This document shows positions 48,212 through 59,477 of a stretch of DNA of 64,000 nt, one piece after another. Origin of the DNA: Zanthoxylum bungeanum (Eukaryota; Streptophyta; Magnoliopsida; Sapindales; Rutaceae); the NCBI GenBank assembly GCA_019454045.1, contig SKCR01033442.1, positions 1 to 64,000 of the forward strand. Reading direction: 5' to 3'. The first letter of the stretch is position 1. Each line of letters starts with the position of its first letter. The notes under the pieces are model-generated. The model did no database searches, was not told the origin of the DNA, and worked only from the letters and a program-made list of their open reading frames with translations. A program made the translations under genes and the position numbers.

Positions 48212-49860
48212 CTACTGAATTAATCTGGTAGCACGATAAGCATTTGGATCAACTAGATTGGAAAGTTGGTCTGCTTCTGCCTTGATGTTGAGAGTATCAA
48301 TCAAATAATCACCAGACTTGGGACTAGAACTTCTCCTCCCAGAAATGATTTCTAAGATCACTCCAAAGCTATAAATATCAACATTTGATGTTATAATATT
48401 CCCCCTAGTCAACTCAGGAGCCATATATCCTTGAGTTCCTTTTGGCATTGCCGACACGTGAGGTTGATCCTTGTCCATCAATATGGCTAATCCGAAATCA
48501 GAAATCTTTACATTCAAATCTCCATCCATGAGGATATATTGAGGTTTGATGTCAAAGTGAATGATTTTTGGATTGTAGTAGTCATGCAAGTACACTAGTC
48601 CCCAGGCTATTTGAATAATCATTTTCTTTATTGTTTCCCAAGTAAGAGTCTGAGTTTTGATTTTTTTGATAAATCCATTTATCCATTAACCCATTGCACA
48701 TGTACTTATAAACTAAAAGTCGCTTTGATTTTTCAGCACAATAGCCAATAATTCTTACATGATCAAAGTGGTGAATGTTGCCTCTGTTCTCTCAACCTCA
48801 GACAAAAATTCTTTCTTGCCTCTATTCTCACTAGGATGTAAGTGTTTCACCGCAACTTTAGTGCCATCGTCAAGAATTCCTTCAATGGTAGACCCAGATC
48901 CTCCTCGAGCAAGCCTAACATGAATGTCGTGCGTGGCAGATTTCATAACTTCTTATGAGAACTGCACCAAATGGTTGGCTACATGAACTGAAGATTCATC
49001 CGTGGACTGGTCTATCCTTTTTCCCTTCGGCCATCTCTTATAAAAATAAATACTTGCTCCAATAATCAAAGGGTAGAAAGGCAGAAACAGACAATAGCAA
49101 CATGAAAAGAAGAGAGAATTTATCTGATGCCATTTGTACTTTGATAAATATTATGTCTTCATAACCAGAAATCACTTTGGTCCGATTCCTCAGAGTAAAA
49201 CTTTCAGTTGGTAAAAAATAATTTCCAGTTGAGAGGCTTCCTCCGTATCGACAAGGAAGCTTTGCACTAATAATTTCTCATGCATGCCCTTTTGCGCCTC
49301 TCTACACACAGTATTAGTGAGATCAGGGACAAAATCAAAGTAAGTAATATTTTCAAGCTTTAAAAATCTTTGAAGATGTTTGTGTTGGCTAGATAACTGA
49401 GTAACTTCTTCACATGGAAAGCGATCTCGTTATCATTTGAATGCTTGAAATATCTTGAATTTCCAGGACAAATGCACTGATCATTAGAGCAGACCCCATA
49501 ATCGCCACATTTCATGGGGTAAATACAATCCCCATAATATTCATCTCTTAATAGATCAAAATTTTAAGAAAGCCACCTTCTAAGTTGATAAATATTGAGA
49601 TGCCCATTTGGTTCCAGCCTGCTCTAGTGAAAGCTTGAATTTGTTGTCTCATACATCGCATGCTTTCCTGAGTGATTGAATAACAGTCTATACGGAAAAT
49701 ACTTTCCATATGGAATGGTTTGATATCTTGTTGAACAACGAAAAAAAAGCGTGTAAGATTTAAACCTATTGAAACAAAGTCCTAAAATGGGATCACTGAT
49801 TTTATTGAGGAACGCCTCCAAATAGCATAAGCACACGATCCAAATTACTTAAGGTAGAAA
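48212..49860 (-). pseudogene. S-domain (SD2-5-like) receptor-like kinase, degraded
   Basis: Reading the minus strand from 49860 down: an extracellular remnant (PYRLLFNHSGK, then LEPNGHLNIYQL at about 49600), an EGF-like cysteine segment (CGDYGVCSNDQCICPG near 49470-49510), and a hydrophobic stretch with KRWPKGK near 49020-49110 (membrane anchor and stop-transfer). The kinase N-lobe follows at 48755-48946 (LARGGSGSTIEG and KVAVKHL), then the C-lobe at 48212-48622. The catalytic loop reads HFDIKPQYIL where HxDxKxxN is needed (N to Y). DFG and APE are present. Several stops and frame shifts make it non-functional. No intron is evident, as in intronless SD-RLK genes. Intact relatives are plasma-membrane receptors in defence or self-recognition. 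Confidence 0.85.
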
Positions 49861-50667
49861 ACAAAATTACATGGCTCATAAGAGGTTTTTTCTTTTTTTT
49901 TTTTCCTTTTTTTTTTTTTTTTGGGTTCTCCCTTCTCTAGATTTAACCATTGGCTTATATAGTGGCATAAATAACTCTCTGGTAACTGCTTGAGCGATTG
50001 AATTCCATTGTCTTACAACTCCTTGCTTCCTCTTCTGCCAACTGTGGCACTGCTTCTGTTGTGCCTTCAGGTTGTGGTAACTGCCAGATTATGCTCAATG
50101 TTGGAGTGTGCTACTTATAGCAACCGCTATGGACGTGCATTGCATCCTTCAACTGTCTGGCCATGTTTTTTGCAACTATCTCTTGGTTCTAGTGTTGCTT
50201 TGGCTGGTTGGGGCTATTTTTCCACTTGGCAAATTAAGATCTTTGGTTGCTATGCCGATTAGGTGATTTGGTTTGTTGGCCGATTAGGTGATTTGGCTGT
50301 TAGGCCGTTTGGGCAAGTATTTCCATTTTTAGTTGTCAACAATTACTCCTCAAATATGACTCAATTGATTTCATCAATTAAATTGGAGTCGTATTTTCCT
50401 CATTAAATGCAGCACTTGTGGTGACGATAGAATGTTTTTAATTAAATATGGCTTCATTTAATACGGCCTTGAGAACCCCCTATTTAAAGCAAGATGCTTT
50501 CACTGCCCATCATTTCTTTATTAAATGCCTACGCTTTTCCCGATCCACGTTTTTCTCAGTTTGAAATATTGCGCCCTATCTTTTCATGACTCTCACCCTT
50601 TCTTATTGACTCCACTTAGGACGTGCCATCTGTCTAGGACAACGAAGCGCTTTTTATCACTTTTGAT
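49861..50667. other. Region upstream of the older antisense gene; no gene
   Basis: Contains T-runs at 49890-49922 and a phrase 'gccgattaggtgatttgg' repeated at 50254 and 50279. It probably includes the 3' LTR and antisense promoter of the older Tat-like element, but no LTR border could be fixed. Confidence 0.4.
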
Positions 50668-50676
50668 TATAAAAGG
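50668..50676 (+). promoter_or_regulatory. Candidate TATA box, older antisense gene
   Basis: TATAAAAGG about 70 bp upstream of the antisense reading frame, pointing into it. CTATTTAAAG at 50480-50489 is an alternative. Confidence 0.4.
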
Positions 50677-50739
50677 CCTCTTTCATTCCTTATTCCACTT
50701 TTACCTACAACATCTTTGCTAAAGCATAAAAACTCCAAA

Positions 50740-52240
50740 TCTTCTCTCAATCCTCCAATTGCCATCGTCGAACATCCGCCTGAGGCCAAAAAGGCTACAA
50801 TTCCTATTGTTGGGGCAACCCTCCAAGGAATTTCACTCGACTTATTTGTAGGGAGTCGTGACCATCTCATCAAATAGATTCACCTAGATGGACTTTTTTT
50901 TACAACCACCCCTTGCAGTCTCTGATCCCTATCATCCAAGACCCCGATGGAGACCCTAAGTGGATTTACCTTAAGCAAGTGGTTCCCTTTCTAGTATATA
51001 GATGAATGGTTGCTAGGACTAGTGGCTCTTTTAGGGATACGACCGGCATTTTTATCTAGGCCGAGCTTAAGATTTTGGAGAGGGCTAGGTCATTTATTAA
51101 CTCTAAGATGGCTAGGTAGATTCTTATAGAGTTCGAGGTGGTTGAAATTTTTGACTCATCTGACTCCTCTGATTTTTCAACTGATTCTTCAGGGACTGAT
51201 GAACCCCACCTTCCAGGGCGCGATCCTGACCTTTCTCTGCCCATCAATTCTTTTTGGCCTACCCGATGCGACTCATCTTCCTCTTCAATGCCAATTCGAT
51301 GCCCTCCAATTTTTATTCCCCCATAGGTAAACATCCCTCCACCTTCTCTATGGGGCAGTCAGCCGGCATCTCCAACGTTCGCCGCCACTGTTCCAGTGAC
51401 TCCCTCAGCTAATGAGCCATCGTTGTCAACTTCTGCTCATGAGGCTGTAAGTATTATTTCTTTATTTTTATTTTAATTATTTTACTTCCAGTTCTCACTA
51501 TTTTTTTACAAGGTCCTGACGCCATCCTTCAGTTCATTCAGGATATCTTCGTTAACTGGGACCGCCTCACGTCTACCCCACCTTCTCGACCAAGACCTTC
51601 GACCTGCTCTTGTTCAGATCTGGAGGGTTTGAAGGAAGTCCTCAGTCAGTATTTGGCCTTTACTAACTTGGAGAGCGGTCAGGTCGTTCTGCCAGCCAAT
51701 CTCACACGACTGGAGCCCATGCTGGCCGAATCTACTCATCTTCATTATTCACTTACCTTGCCAATTTCAGTGTCCATCTGAGACTTCCTTCAAGAAATCA
51801 ATGATGAATTCCAGTCTCTCTTTACGCGCTACCAACAACTCAATAGCCAAAAGATGAGTCTTCGATCTTCATTTATAAGGAGAGACTATCTAGTCCAATT
51901 TATTGAAAGGGTATATGCCTCTTTGAGATAGCTTATGAACGAGATTGTGACTAAGGACTCCATCATTATTGAACATGAATAGAAAATGAGGGAGATTGAG
52001 CGACAGTTGGACGAGCATCGGATGCGTAAGGAACCAAGCACATTAATGCGGCCAAAGATTTGGAAGAGTTGAACCACTTCATGACTGAATATCTAGGCCT
52101 AGCAGAGGCTGATTTAGAGAAGGGTCTGGCCGATGTCACTACTGTTACTGAGGAGGTATAGAAGGGGTGGCATCAGATGAGGGAATCTCTTAGAATAATA
52201 AATGATAAGGCTCAAACGGAGGAGTATGAAGATGTCCCTT
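50740..52240 (+). pseudogene. Antisense gene remnant of the older Tat-like element
   Basis: Broken plus-strand frames. The first part is about 50750-50876 (SSLNPPIAIVEHPPEAKKA). A Ser/Asp-rich low-complexity part is at 51140-51330 (SSDSSDFSTDSSG). An intron-like gap lies near 51448-51513 (GTAAGT donor, acceptor after a T-tract). A long alpha-helical segment with coiled-coil texture covers 51515-52200. The order of acidic low complexity, intron and coiled coil parallels the antisense gene at 43475-45958. No sequence similarity beyond that layout is claimed. Confidence 0.5.
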
Positions 52241-52278
52241 AGCCTTTTTTATATTCTTTATGTACATTAGGATGTATA

Positions 52279-53264
52279 TGATGAGTGGAAAATATATCAC
52301 TATTTATCGCCCATTTTATTTAATATTTTGTATAGTTTTTCGGGTTTTATGAACGTTTTGATGTGTTTTAGTTTATTTTAAAGATAAAATAAAATCGAGA
52401 CTTAATGGAATCAATCAAGACTAAATGTGGAATAAATAAGGGCAAATACTGGACTTGACATTTGGATTTTGGAGGTTGGAAACTTGATATGGCGTTCTAA
52501 CGAAGTACAATTTCAAAAATTTCAACTTTGCGCAATAGCCGTATTTTGGCCATAAATTTCTACTCCGATATCGGATTGAGGTGATTCAAGTTTCAGATTA
52601 AAGAAGACTCAAAGATCTAAAACTTTGACGTTCATAGGAATTTCGAATTTCGAATTCTGATCACCAATAAGATTGATGGGGTAAACTTAAAATGAACTTG
52701 GAAAATGGATTTTAGGTTTTAGCCTTAGATTCAATAGCTCACGATCTCACCTTAGGGCATGGTGACCCTTAGGTAGATTTCCTTCCAGGATAAAAATATA
52801 CCTGTCGGGGGGGGTAGCCACAATTGAAACTTGAACTTAATGAATTCAGATAACTTGGTTAACATAGACATATGATTAATTGGATTATTCTGGGTGTTTG
52901 CATCTGACCATCGAAAGAGGCTTTTGCATATCTTCGTGTTTCAGGTTAACAGACTAATTTATTACACATATATAAGAGAATTAATTCATCTTTAGAATAA
53001 TACTGTGTGGAATCAGAACCCTAGATATTTGTGTTTTTTGTTTATTTTCTTTAGTATTTTCTTTTGTATATTTATTTATATAGCAAATCCATATTCAACC
53101 AACCAATCAAACAATCATTCTCTTTTCCCTTTAATTAGATACCTGTAAATAAATAATATCAACAATTAATAACAACAGTAGAAATTAAGTCCTCATGGGA
53201 TCGATATTCTTATACTACTTGAGCGATACGTGCGCTTGCGTAACGTGTGTGATTTCACCGATCA
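52279..53264 (+). repeat. 5' LTR of Athila-like element
   Basis: TGATGAGTGG...CCGATCA, 986 bp. Positions 52659-53264 match 55567-56125 closely apart from a ~45-bp gap. Confidence 0.85.
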
Positions 53265-53270
53265 AGTTTT

Positions 53271-53289
53271 TGGCGCCGTTACCAGGGAC
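53271..53289 (+). other. Primer-binding site of Athila-like element
   Basis: TGGCGCCGTTACCAGGGAC, close to the Athila-type PBS TGGCGCCGTTGCCGGGGA, six bases after the LTR end. Confidence 0.85.
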
Positions 53290-53401
53290 TTATTTTTCTT
53301 GCGTTATTAATTTTGAAGCTATCTATTTTACTTGTATATAATTTTCTTTATTTTTATTTGTAATTTTTATTTCTTTCTTTTTTTTTTCAGGTGGTTGAAA
53401 A

Positions 53402-54109
53402 ATGGATCACTATTGGGCGATAGAAGAATTACGAGATTTACAAGCTGAAGATACACCCCAAATTAGGGAGTATCAGTCCGGTTTTCTGAGGCCTATTGTC
53501 CAGCCCAATTATCATTGGATGTCAGAACCATTCAATACAACATTTGCCCAACCATTTCATAACGCAATGGGGAGATGTGAGAAATATGATGGTAACCACC
53601 CAAGCGATCAATGCATATACAACTATAATTCAGGGTGGCAGAACTATCAGAGACCTTCATATAATGAACCAACATATTTCACTGAACCATATTTTCCATC
53701 TTATCTACCATCAACCTATGATCATAAAGGATCAGAACCATCAGTGGGAAGACAATTGATAAACAAGCTCGAGAAACGGGAAGCTAAACATGATGCAACA
53801 TTTCTGGATCAAATCAAAACCTTATAGAGGATGATAAATGAATTGAGACAAATAATCAACAACCAGAACTACATACCTCATAGAACAAATTCAAATAACA
53901 CTGATGAAGCCTTCGAATACCAAGCATTTCATGATGACACTTTAACAGAGGAAGATGCTGAGCAGTATCAAGAATCAGAGGTATCAGTTCAGGAGCCCGA
54001 ACCAGCAAAATCTCAATTTTATCTTTATTATTCATCAGACTCTGATGAGGAACAAGTAGCAGAGCTGTCTGTACTAACAACAAGTGAGGATGAAACTCTT
54101 CATCCTTAA
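53402..54109 (+). pseudogene. Gag-like ORF with one in-frame TAG
   Basis: One frame from the ATG at 53402 (MDHYWAIEELRDLQAED) to TAA at 54109, interrupted only by TAG at 53825-53827. A knuckle-like C-x2-Y-x3-H-x4-C (CEKYDGNHPSDQC, about 53577-53615) again has tyrosine for the second cysteine. The part after the TAG is very acidic (DTLTEEDAEQYQESEVSVQEPEP). About 235 codons are consistent with a shortened gag. It could be made as two pieces or by readthrough, but decay is simpler. Confidence 0.6.
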
Positions 54110-54693
54110 AATAAAGATCTCGGAGCATGCATTACACATATGTTTGAAGAAGAGCTACCCGAGCCGTTCATACCAACCAAAAAGGATAAAGACCTACAAT
54201 CAAACATCTATTTACATCCTCAGGTTGACACATATGGAGCATGCATTTCATAGATGACAGATGAATAGCTGAACAATGAAATTCTGGAGTACATCTGTAA
54301 CCAAAAGGTGGAGCAAGAAGCAGAACAAATGGAGGAGCAAATGTCTGACCATATTGAAGATCTCATGCATTCAGGAGAAACATCACTGTATTGGGGAGTA
54401 CAAATCAAAGACACGTCCTATAAGCTTGACAAAATGGAACTCCCATTCAAAGTCAAGCACCATACGAGACATCACTGATTTTCTTTCTTTCTTTTCAGGA
54501 ACCACTGGAGTAACAAATTTTAAAAAGGTGGCACAAGCACTGAATGAGATAAAATTTGTTTTGCCACTTTACCATTGGAAGAGACCCTTCAAAAGCAACG
54601 CTCATTAGATTGTCTTTAATCGGACGTCCAAAACCACGCTGAAACCTCCTTGACGAATGATCTTCAGTAACGTCTGGCTAAATATGAAAAATT

Positions 54694-54717
54694 TAGCGCT
54701 AGTAGGGAGGCAACCCA
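54694..54717 (+). other. Athila-type conserved TAGCGCT...GGGAGGCAACCCA motif
   Basis: TAGCGCTAGTAGGGAGGCAA continues CCCA. I recognise this motif from the region downstream of gag-pol in Athila-like elements. Here it supports the family call and shows that pol has been deleted. Confidence 0.65.
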
Positions 54718-55195
54718 TGCAATTTTTATTATTGCAATTTATATTTTATTTTGTGTATACATGTTGTAGAGTTTTTAATTTTGTGTGATATTTTCAGAGA
54801 AAGACACAAACAGAGCATTTAAAGTAGAGAAGATAAGAGGAATGATGTTTGGCAATCACAAGGATAAGATTTAATTCATTAGTGATGGCTGAGTAAGGAA
54901 TGGATTCTTGAGACGCATCCGAATGGATTTATATACCAAGTGAGTGGCGTATTGCGTACATAATTCTGTTACCTTAAATAATTGATTTCATTTGCCTTTC
55001 GGTTTTGAGTTCCTTAAATTTCGCCAACAGGATCAACATTTTTTGACTTTCACGATATATTTTATTGTTTAGCTAATGAGTTTCATTTGGCAAGTACTAG
55101 TGCTATTATTACTCACCCATTTTTAGGATCTATAAATTTAGCTCGTTATTGCACTCTTGAAGACATCCAGATCTGAGAAAGAAATACATAAAAAA

Positions 55196-55534
55196 ATGGA
55201 AGCAACTTCAAGAAGATGAGTTGTAAATAGTGTGTTTTGCGGTACTAGTGTTGGTTCTAAACCAGAATTCATTGCGGCAACACAAGAATTAGGTAGAGTC
55301 ATAATTGAGAGGATTATGCACTTAGTATATGGTGGTGGCAATATTGGACTAATGAGATACATTTCAATGGTTGTACATGAATGATGTAGTCAAGTTCTGG
55401 GAATCATCCCAAAACCTTTGACAGAGGCAAATCTTATAGGACCATCAAACGGAGAGGAATGCATCGTGCCAGGTATGTCTAAACGACTAGTTGAAATGAT
55501 TAATCGTGTTGATGCTTTTATTGATTTGCCATGT
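55196..55534 (+). pseudogene. LOG-like: LOG-family (cytokinin riboside 5'-monophosphate phosphoribohydrolase) fragment, intronless
   Basis: The ATG at 55196 opens MEATSRR. Family landmarks follow in order: VNSVFCGTSVGSKPEF, LVYGGGNIGLM (YGGG at 55328-55339), LGIIPKPLTEANLIG and VDAFIDLP. LOG enzymes release active cytokinin bases from their nucleotides in the cytosol. The fragment covers roughly the first half of the usual ~215 residues and stops before the PGGYGTxEE catalytic motif. In-frame stops lie at 55217-55219 and 55382-55384. Plant LOG genes have several introns in this part, but none is seen, suggesting a copy made from mRNA. About 30 bp of unassigned sequence separate it from the partial LTR at 55567. 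Confidence 0.8.
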
Positions 55535-55566
55535 CTAAACCTTAAGCTTAATGCTTCTTGTTGCTT

Positions 55567-56125
55567 GATCACCAATAAGATTGATGGGGTAAACTTAAAA
55601 TGAACTTGGAAAAGGGATTTTAGGTTTCAGCCTTAGATTCAATAGCTCACGATCTCACATTAGGGCATGGTGACCCTTAGGTAGATTTCCTTCCAGGATA
55701 GACATATACCTGTCGGGTGGGGGTAGCCACAATTGGAACTTGAACTTAATGAATTCAGATAACTTGGTTAACATAGACATATGATTAATTGGGTTATTCT
55801 GGGTGTTTGTATCTGACCATCGAAAGAGGCTTTTGCATATCTTCGTGTTCCAGGTTAACAGAATAATTTATTACACATATATAAGAGAATTAATTCATCT
55901 TTAGTATAATACTGTGTGGTATTTTCTTTTGTGTATTTATTTAGCAAATCCACATTCAACCAACCAATCAAGCAATCATTCCATTCTCCATTTAATTAGA
56001 TACCTATAAATAAATAGTATCAATAATTAATAACAACAGTAGAAATAAAGTCCTCGTGGGATCGATATTTTTATACTACTTGAGCGATACGTACGCTTGC
56101 GTAACGTGTGTGATTTCACCGATCA
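55567..56125 (+). repeat. 3' LTR of Athila-like element, 5' (U3) part missing
   Basis: Starts GATCACCAATAAG, matching the 5' LTR from 52659, and ends CCGATCA. The first ~380 bp of the LTR are absent, and LOG-derived sequence lies in their place. Confidence 0.85.
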
Positions 56126-56130
56126 ATATA

Positions 56131-57253
56131 ATCGTCCTATTTTAAATTTATTTATTCTTTTGCTCATCGGGACGTTTTATTGTCCCATTAATATAAAACT
56201 ATTCTTTCTTGTTCCCATAGTGATGGTACATACATCTTAATATATTTTCCATTAATCGTTCTAACATGTACCTTTCCATCTAAATCCTTTAAATGATAAG
56301 CCTCATTGGGCAATACAGCTCTATCTTATATAGTCCTTCCTAATTGGGCGACTATTTGCCATATTTTAGGCTATTCATATCGAAAGGTAGTATCGCCTTC
56401 CATACGAATTCACCATTCACGAATGACTTAGCCATATTTTTTTTACTATAGTATTTAGCCATCTTAGACTTTTGCACTTCTAATTGGTTTTGGACGATCA
56501 ATTTGAGTTCGTCCAATTCCAATAGGTTTTGTATTAGGGCCCCACCATAGTTCTCATGACTTAGTTTATTTTACAATGCTACCTAGTTAACCGAGCATTG
56601 ATTACTATAGGTGGTACTGCCTCTTGTCCATAAACTAACTAGAATGAGGTAACCTTTTTACTTGATCGAGGTGACATCATGCGAGCCTATAAAGTTTGAC
56701 TTAAACACTCGTTCCAATGTTTTGCATTATCCACAATCATTTTCCTGATTATGTCCTTTAATATTTTGTTAGACGATTCTCATTGCCCATTTGACTGAGC
56801 ATAATTGGGTGTAGAGTCTATTAATTGAATGCAAAATTCCCTAAAAAATTATTTAACTTTATCATTATTTAAAGAAGTCCCATAATTAGCCATTAATATT
56901 TAGGGTATCCCAAATCTATAAATTATATAGTCTCTAATAAAACCAGTGACTTTCTCTTGTGAAATTTATACTAAGGGAATAGCTTCCACCCACTTGGTGA
57001 AGAAATCGATGGCTACAATGATAAATATATGCCTCTTGACAAATGAAGGGTGAATTTTCCAAATCAACGCGATCGTCTAACTCTTAAACGGCCATGATTT
57101 TATGATATGGGATATTTTAATTGCGGGGGCTCTTTGAATCGACCCATGTTTTTGGAATGCTAAACATCGTCTCGCGTAGGAAACATGCTTCACCCATTTT
57201 CAGCCAGTAATAACCACTTCTGACAATTAGCCACTCATTTTGACCCTGCTTGG
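56131..57253 (-). pseudogene. Older Tat-like integrase, C-terminal two thirds
   Basis: Minus strand reads, with many stops, from the finger region (57253-57150) through IIVAIDFFTKWVEAIPLV (about 56970-57015), RFGIP (about 56915) and an SNGQ-type segment (about 56800). The C-terminal module at 56230-56420 (FVNGEFVWKAILPF, KDLDGKVH) ends the frame. This order matches Ty3/gypsy integrase. The N-terminal EVHEGICG segment is on the other side of the Copia-A solo LTR at 59480-59520. Confidence 0.85.
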
Positions 57254-58300
57254 TGTTGGATAATTATGACCCATAGCACCACTATTTGTATAGAACATGG
57301 TGTTGTTGTAAAAATTAACTATGTGACAAAGGAAATTGCTCTTTTATCATTTGTAATTGGATTACCTGGATATATAAATGATAAAAGTCCATATGATTAG
57401 TACCAGATAATAAGATATGAGACACTATTAATCCATAAAGGTTTAATCATTAAATATCCCTAGTCGTAGTATTATCGAGACTGGACATCGATAATGCGGA
57501 ATAGACTAGTATTACACCTGTGCCTGTTATGGGAGCATAACGACATAGTTCTCATATATTTGGGTATTGGATACTCATGCAAGTGTAATAGGAGGTTGTG
57601 TTTACCGATGGTACGGAAACAGCTTCGCTCTGGATAGACCCCTCGGAATCCCATTGGTAGTATGACTATGTGTCTTTGGGAGTCCGAATCAGGGTAGGTG
57701 TATTTGGTCTTAACTTGAGACTTGCATCGCTAATACTTGCGACAATCAGTATACTTTGGTTTTGGTCGTCCGGGGCTTTAATAGGTTCTGTGTACGCCTC
57801 TTCTGGGTATACTGAGAATCGTAGTGTATTGGGTGTGATGTCAAGATGGAAGTATCACTTCAGTCATATGGAGATGATGATCACGCAGGGATAAAGAACT
57901 GGTACTATAAGTGCTATAGCCATCAAGGAAGTATGACTAGGTCATGACTTTCCGATCATAAAGAGACTAGTTGCTTGTGATCCGATATATGCTTCGTACG
58001 GGGCAGACATAACTCCAGCCCCAGGCCTTGCATGTGACTTCCGATTCTGGATCGTAATACGCAATACTATGTAAACTACGCCTGACAAAGATCTTGTATT
58101 CCGTAGAAGAATGTTTCTGGAGAATTGGGTAGGTATGGTGCTTTGCTAGAAGCCAACCATGTCTTGTAAATTGGTAAGTACGTGGTATCGAGTACGCACC
58201 TGTTCGGATAGTCCGATGACCGTATTTACCGCCAACATATCCAGGGATCTCTTGGGTCGCATCCCAAAGATTCACCGATGATGTTTGACTCAAACAATGT

Positions 58301-58480
58301 TAATCTGGGATTAATTAAGAGAGATAAAATTAACCTGGGATTAATTATCAAGAGAGAAAATTAATCTGGGATTAATTACGGCAATAATTAATCTGGGATT
58401 AATTATCAGAGAAAGAATTAATCTGGGATTAATTGCGTCGAGAATTTATCTGGGATTAAATTCGTCGAGAAGAGAGAATG
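58301..58480 (+). repeat. Tandem array of TTAATCTGGGATTAA hairpin units
   Basis: Six or more units of a TTAATCTGGGATTAATT palindrome, spaced by 8-12 nt GAGA-rich linkers. In the Copia-A LTRs at 1 and 7732 only two such units occur at this place, so it is a local amplification. Confidence 0.85.
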
Positions 58481-59000
58481 CGATTAATTTGGAATTAATC
58501 GGCAAAGTAAATTTAATAGTTAAATTGGAATTTACTATTTAATTTATTTATTTATCTGGGATAAAAATCGGATTGAAGAGAGAGAGAACGATTAATTTGG
58601 AATTAATCGATTAAATAATATATTAGATATATTAAATGAAATCGGATTTCAAAGCGGAATTAAAATTGGATTTTAATTCGAGCGAACAAATAAATTTGGA
58701 ATTAATTCGTAAGCGACTTTAATAATAATTTTACGAGGCATAATTATTTAATTAAATTAGATTTAATTGCGTCGCGACGGAAAATTCGTTTAATCGGATT
58801 AAACGAATCCGAGCCCAAAGTGTGTTGTGTAAGCCAACCAAATTTTAAATTAAATGGGTGAGACCCATGATTTACATCAATTGTCAACAATTGATGTAAG
58901 TGGTTGGCAATGTAATAATTGGATTTGATATATCCACACCTACCAAATACATAACACAATTAATAACTGAATTTTGAAATTCTTTTACCTCTCTCTACCT

Positions 59001-59210
59001 TTGGCCGAAAGGCCATCAGCTACATTTTCTTTCTTTGGCCGAGAAGGCCATCAGCCTCTGTTCATGATAACAAAGGTCCAATATTCCATTTGGCTTCTCT
59101 GAAAAGAAAAAAAAAGTAAATGGCCGAATGCCCTTTATTCAAAATGGCCGAATGGCATTTACTTTGCTTTGGCCGATTGCCTCTGTTTTGAAGCTTGGCC
59201 GAATGGCCTT
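59001..59210 (+). repeat. Cluster of GGCC-GAAN-GGCC mini-hairpins
   Basis: Examples are GGCCGAAAGGCC at 59003-59014, GGCCGAGAAGGCC at 59037-59049 and GGCCGAATGGCC at 59197-59208. Three further degenerate copies lie between 59120 and 59180. Each is a 4-bp G+C stem with a 4-5 nt loop. Confidence 0.7.
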
Positions 59211-59477
59211 GTTTCAAATTTGGGGATCACTCATCTCTCTCTCTTGGACAAATTTGTTTCTCTCTTGGGAACAAAATTTGTTCCATCTTGTTCATGCTAG
59301 CACTTATGGGAGTCAAATGAAAGTGATAGGGATACTCACCCATGAGCTTGGAAGCTTCAACATCCATGAAAGTTTTGAACTCAAGCTGATCAATGTAAGT
59401 CCTCCGCAACTTATTTTTGATTTTATTCACACTCGAATCATGCTTAGAGATCCCGTGGCATGTATAGGACACTTACA

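Larger units (their letters stand above)
52279..56125 (+). mobile_element. Non-autonomous Athila-like gypsy element with captured LOG fragment
   Basis: The 5' LTR 52279-53264 (986 bp) is repeated in part at 55567-56125. The target duplication is imperfect (GTATA before, ATATA after). The PBS TGGCGCCGTTACCAGGGAC and the downstream GGGAGGCAACCCA motif are typical of Athila-type elements. There is a gag-like frame but no protease, RT or integrase. Just before the partial 3' LTR sits a fragment of a plant LOG gene. It inserted into the older Tat-like element between its antisense gene and its integrase. Confidence 0.8.
57254..59477 (+). mobile_element. Copia-A solo LTR, 2224 bp
   Basis: Begins TGTTGGATAATTATGACCCAT, colinear with the Copia-A LTR at 7732, and ends ACTTACA. 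The perfect TSD CTTGG lies at 57249-57253 and 59478-59482. Removing it rejoins the integrase codons of the older Tat-like element. It has two sections not seen in the other copies: a tandem hairpin array (58301-58480) and a cluster of GGCC-stem hairpins (59001-59210). It is diverged in its last 80 bp. Confidence 0.92.

Noticed and set aside
48212..48622. Functional cytoplasmic kinase
   Set aside because: The catalytic-loop Asn is Tyr, the N-lobe is in another frame, and stops separate all domains.
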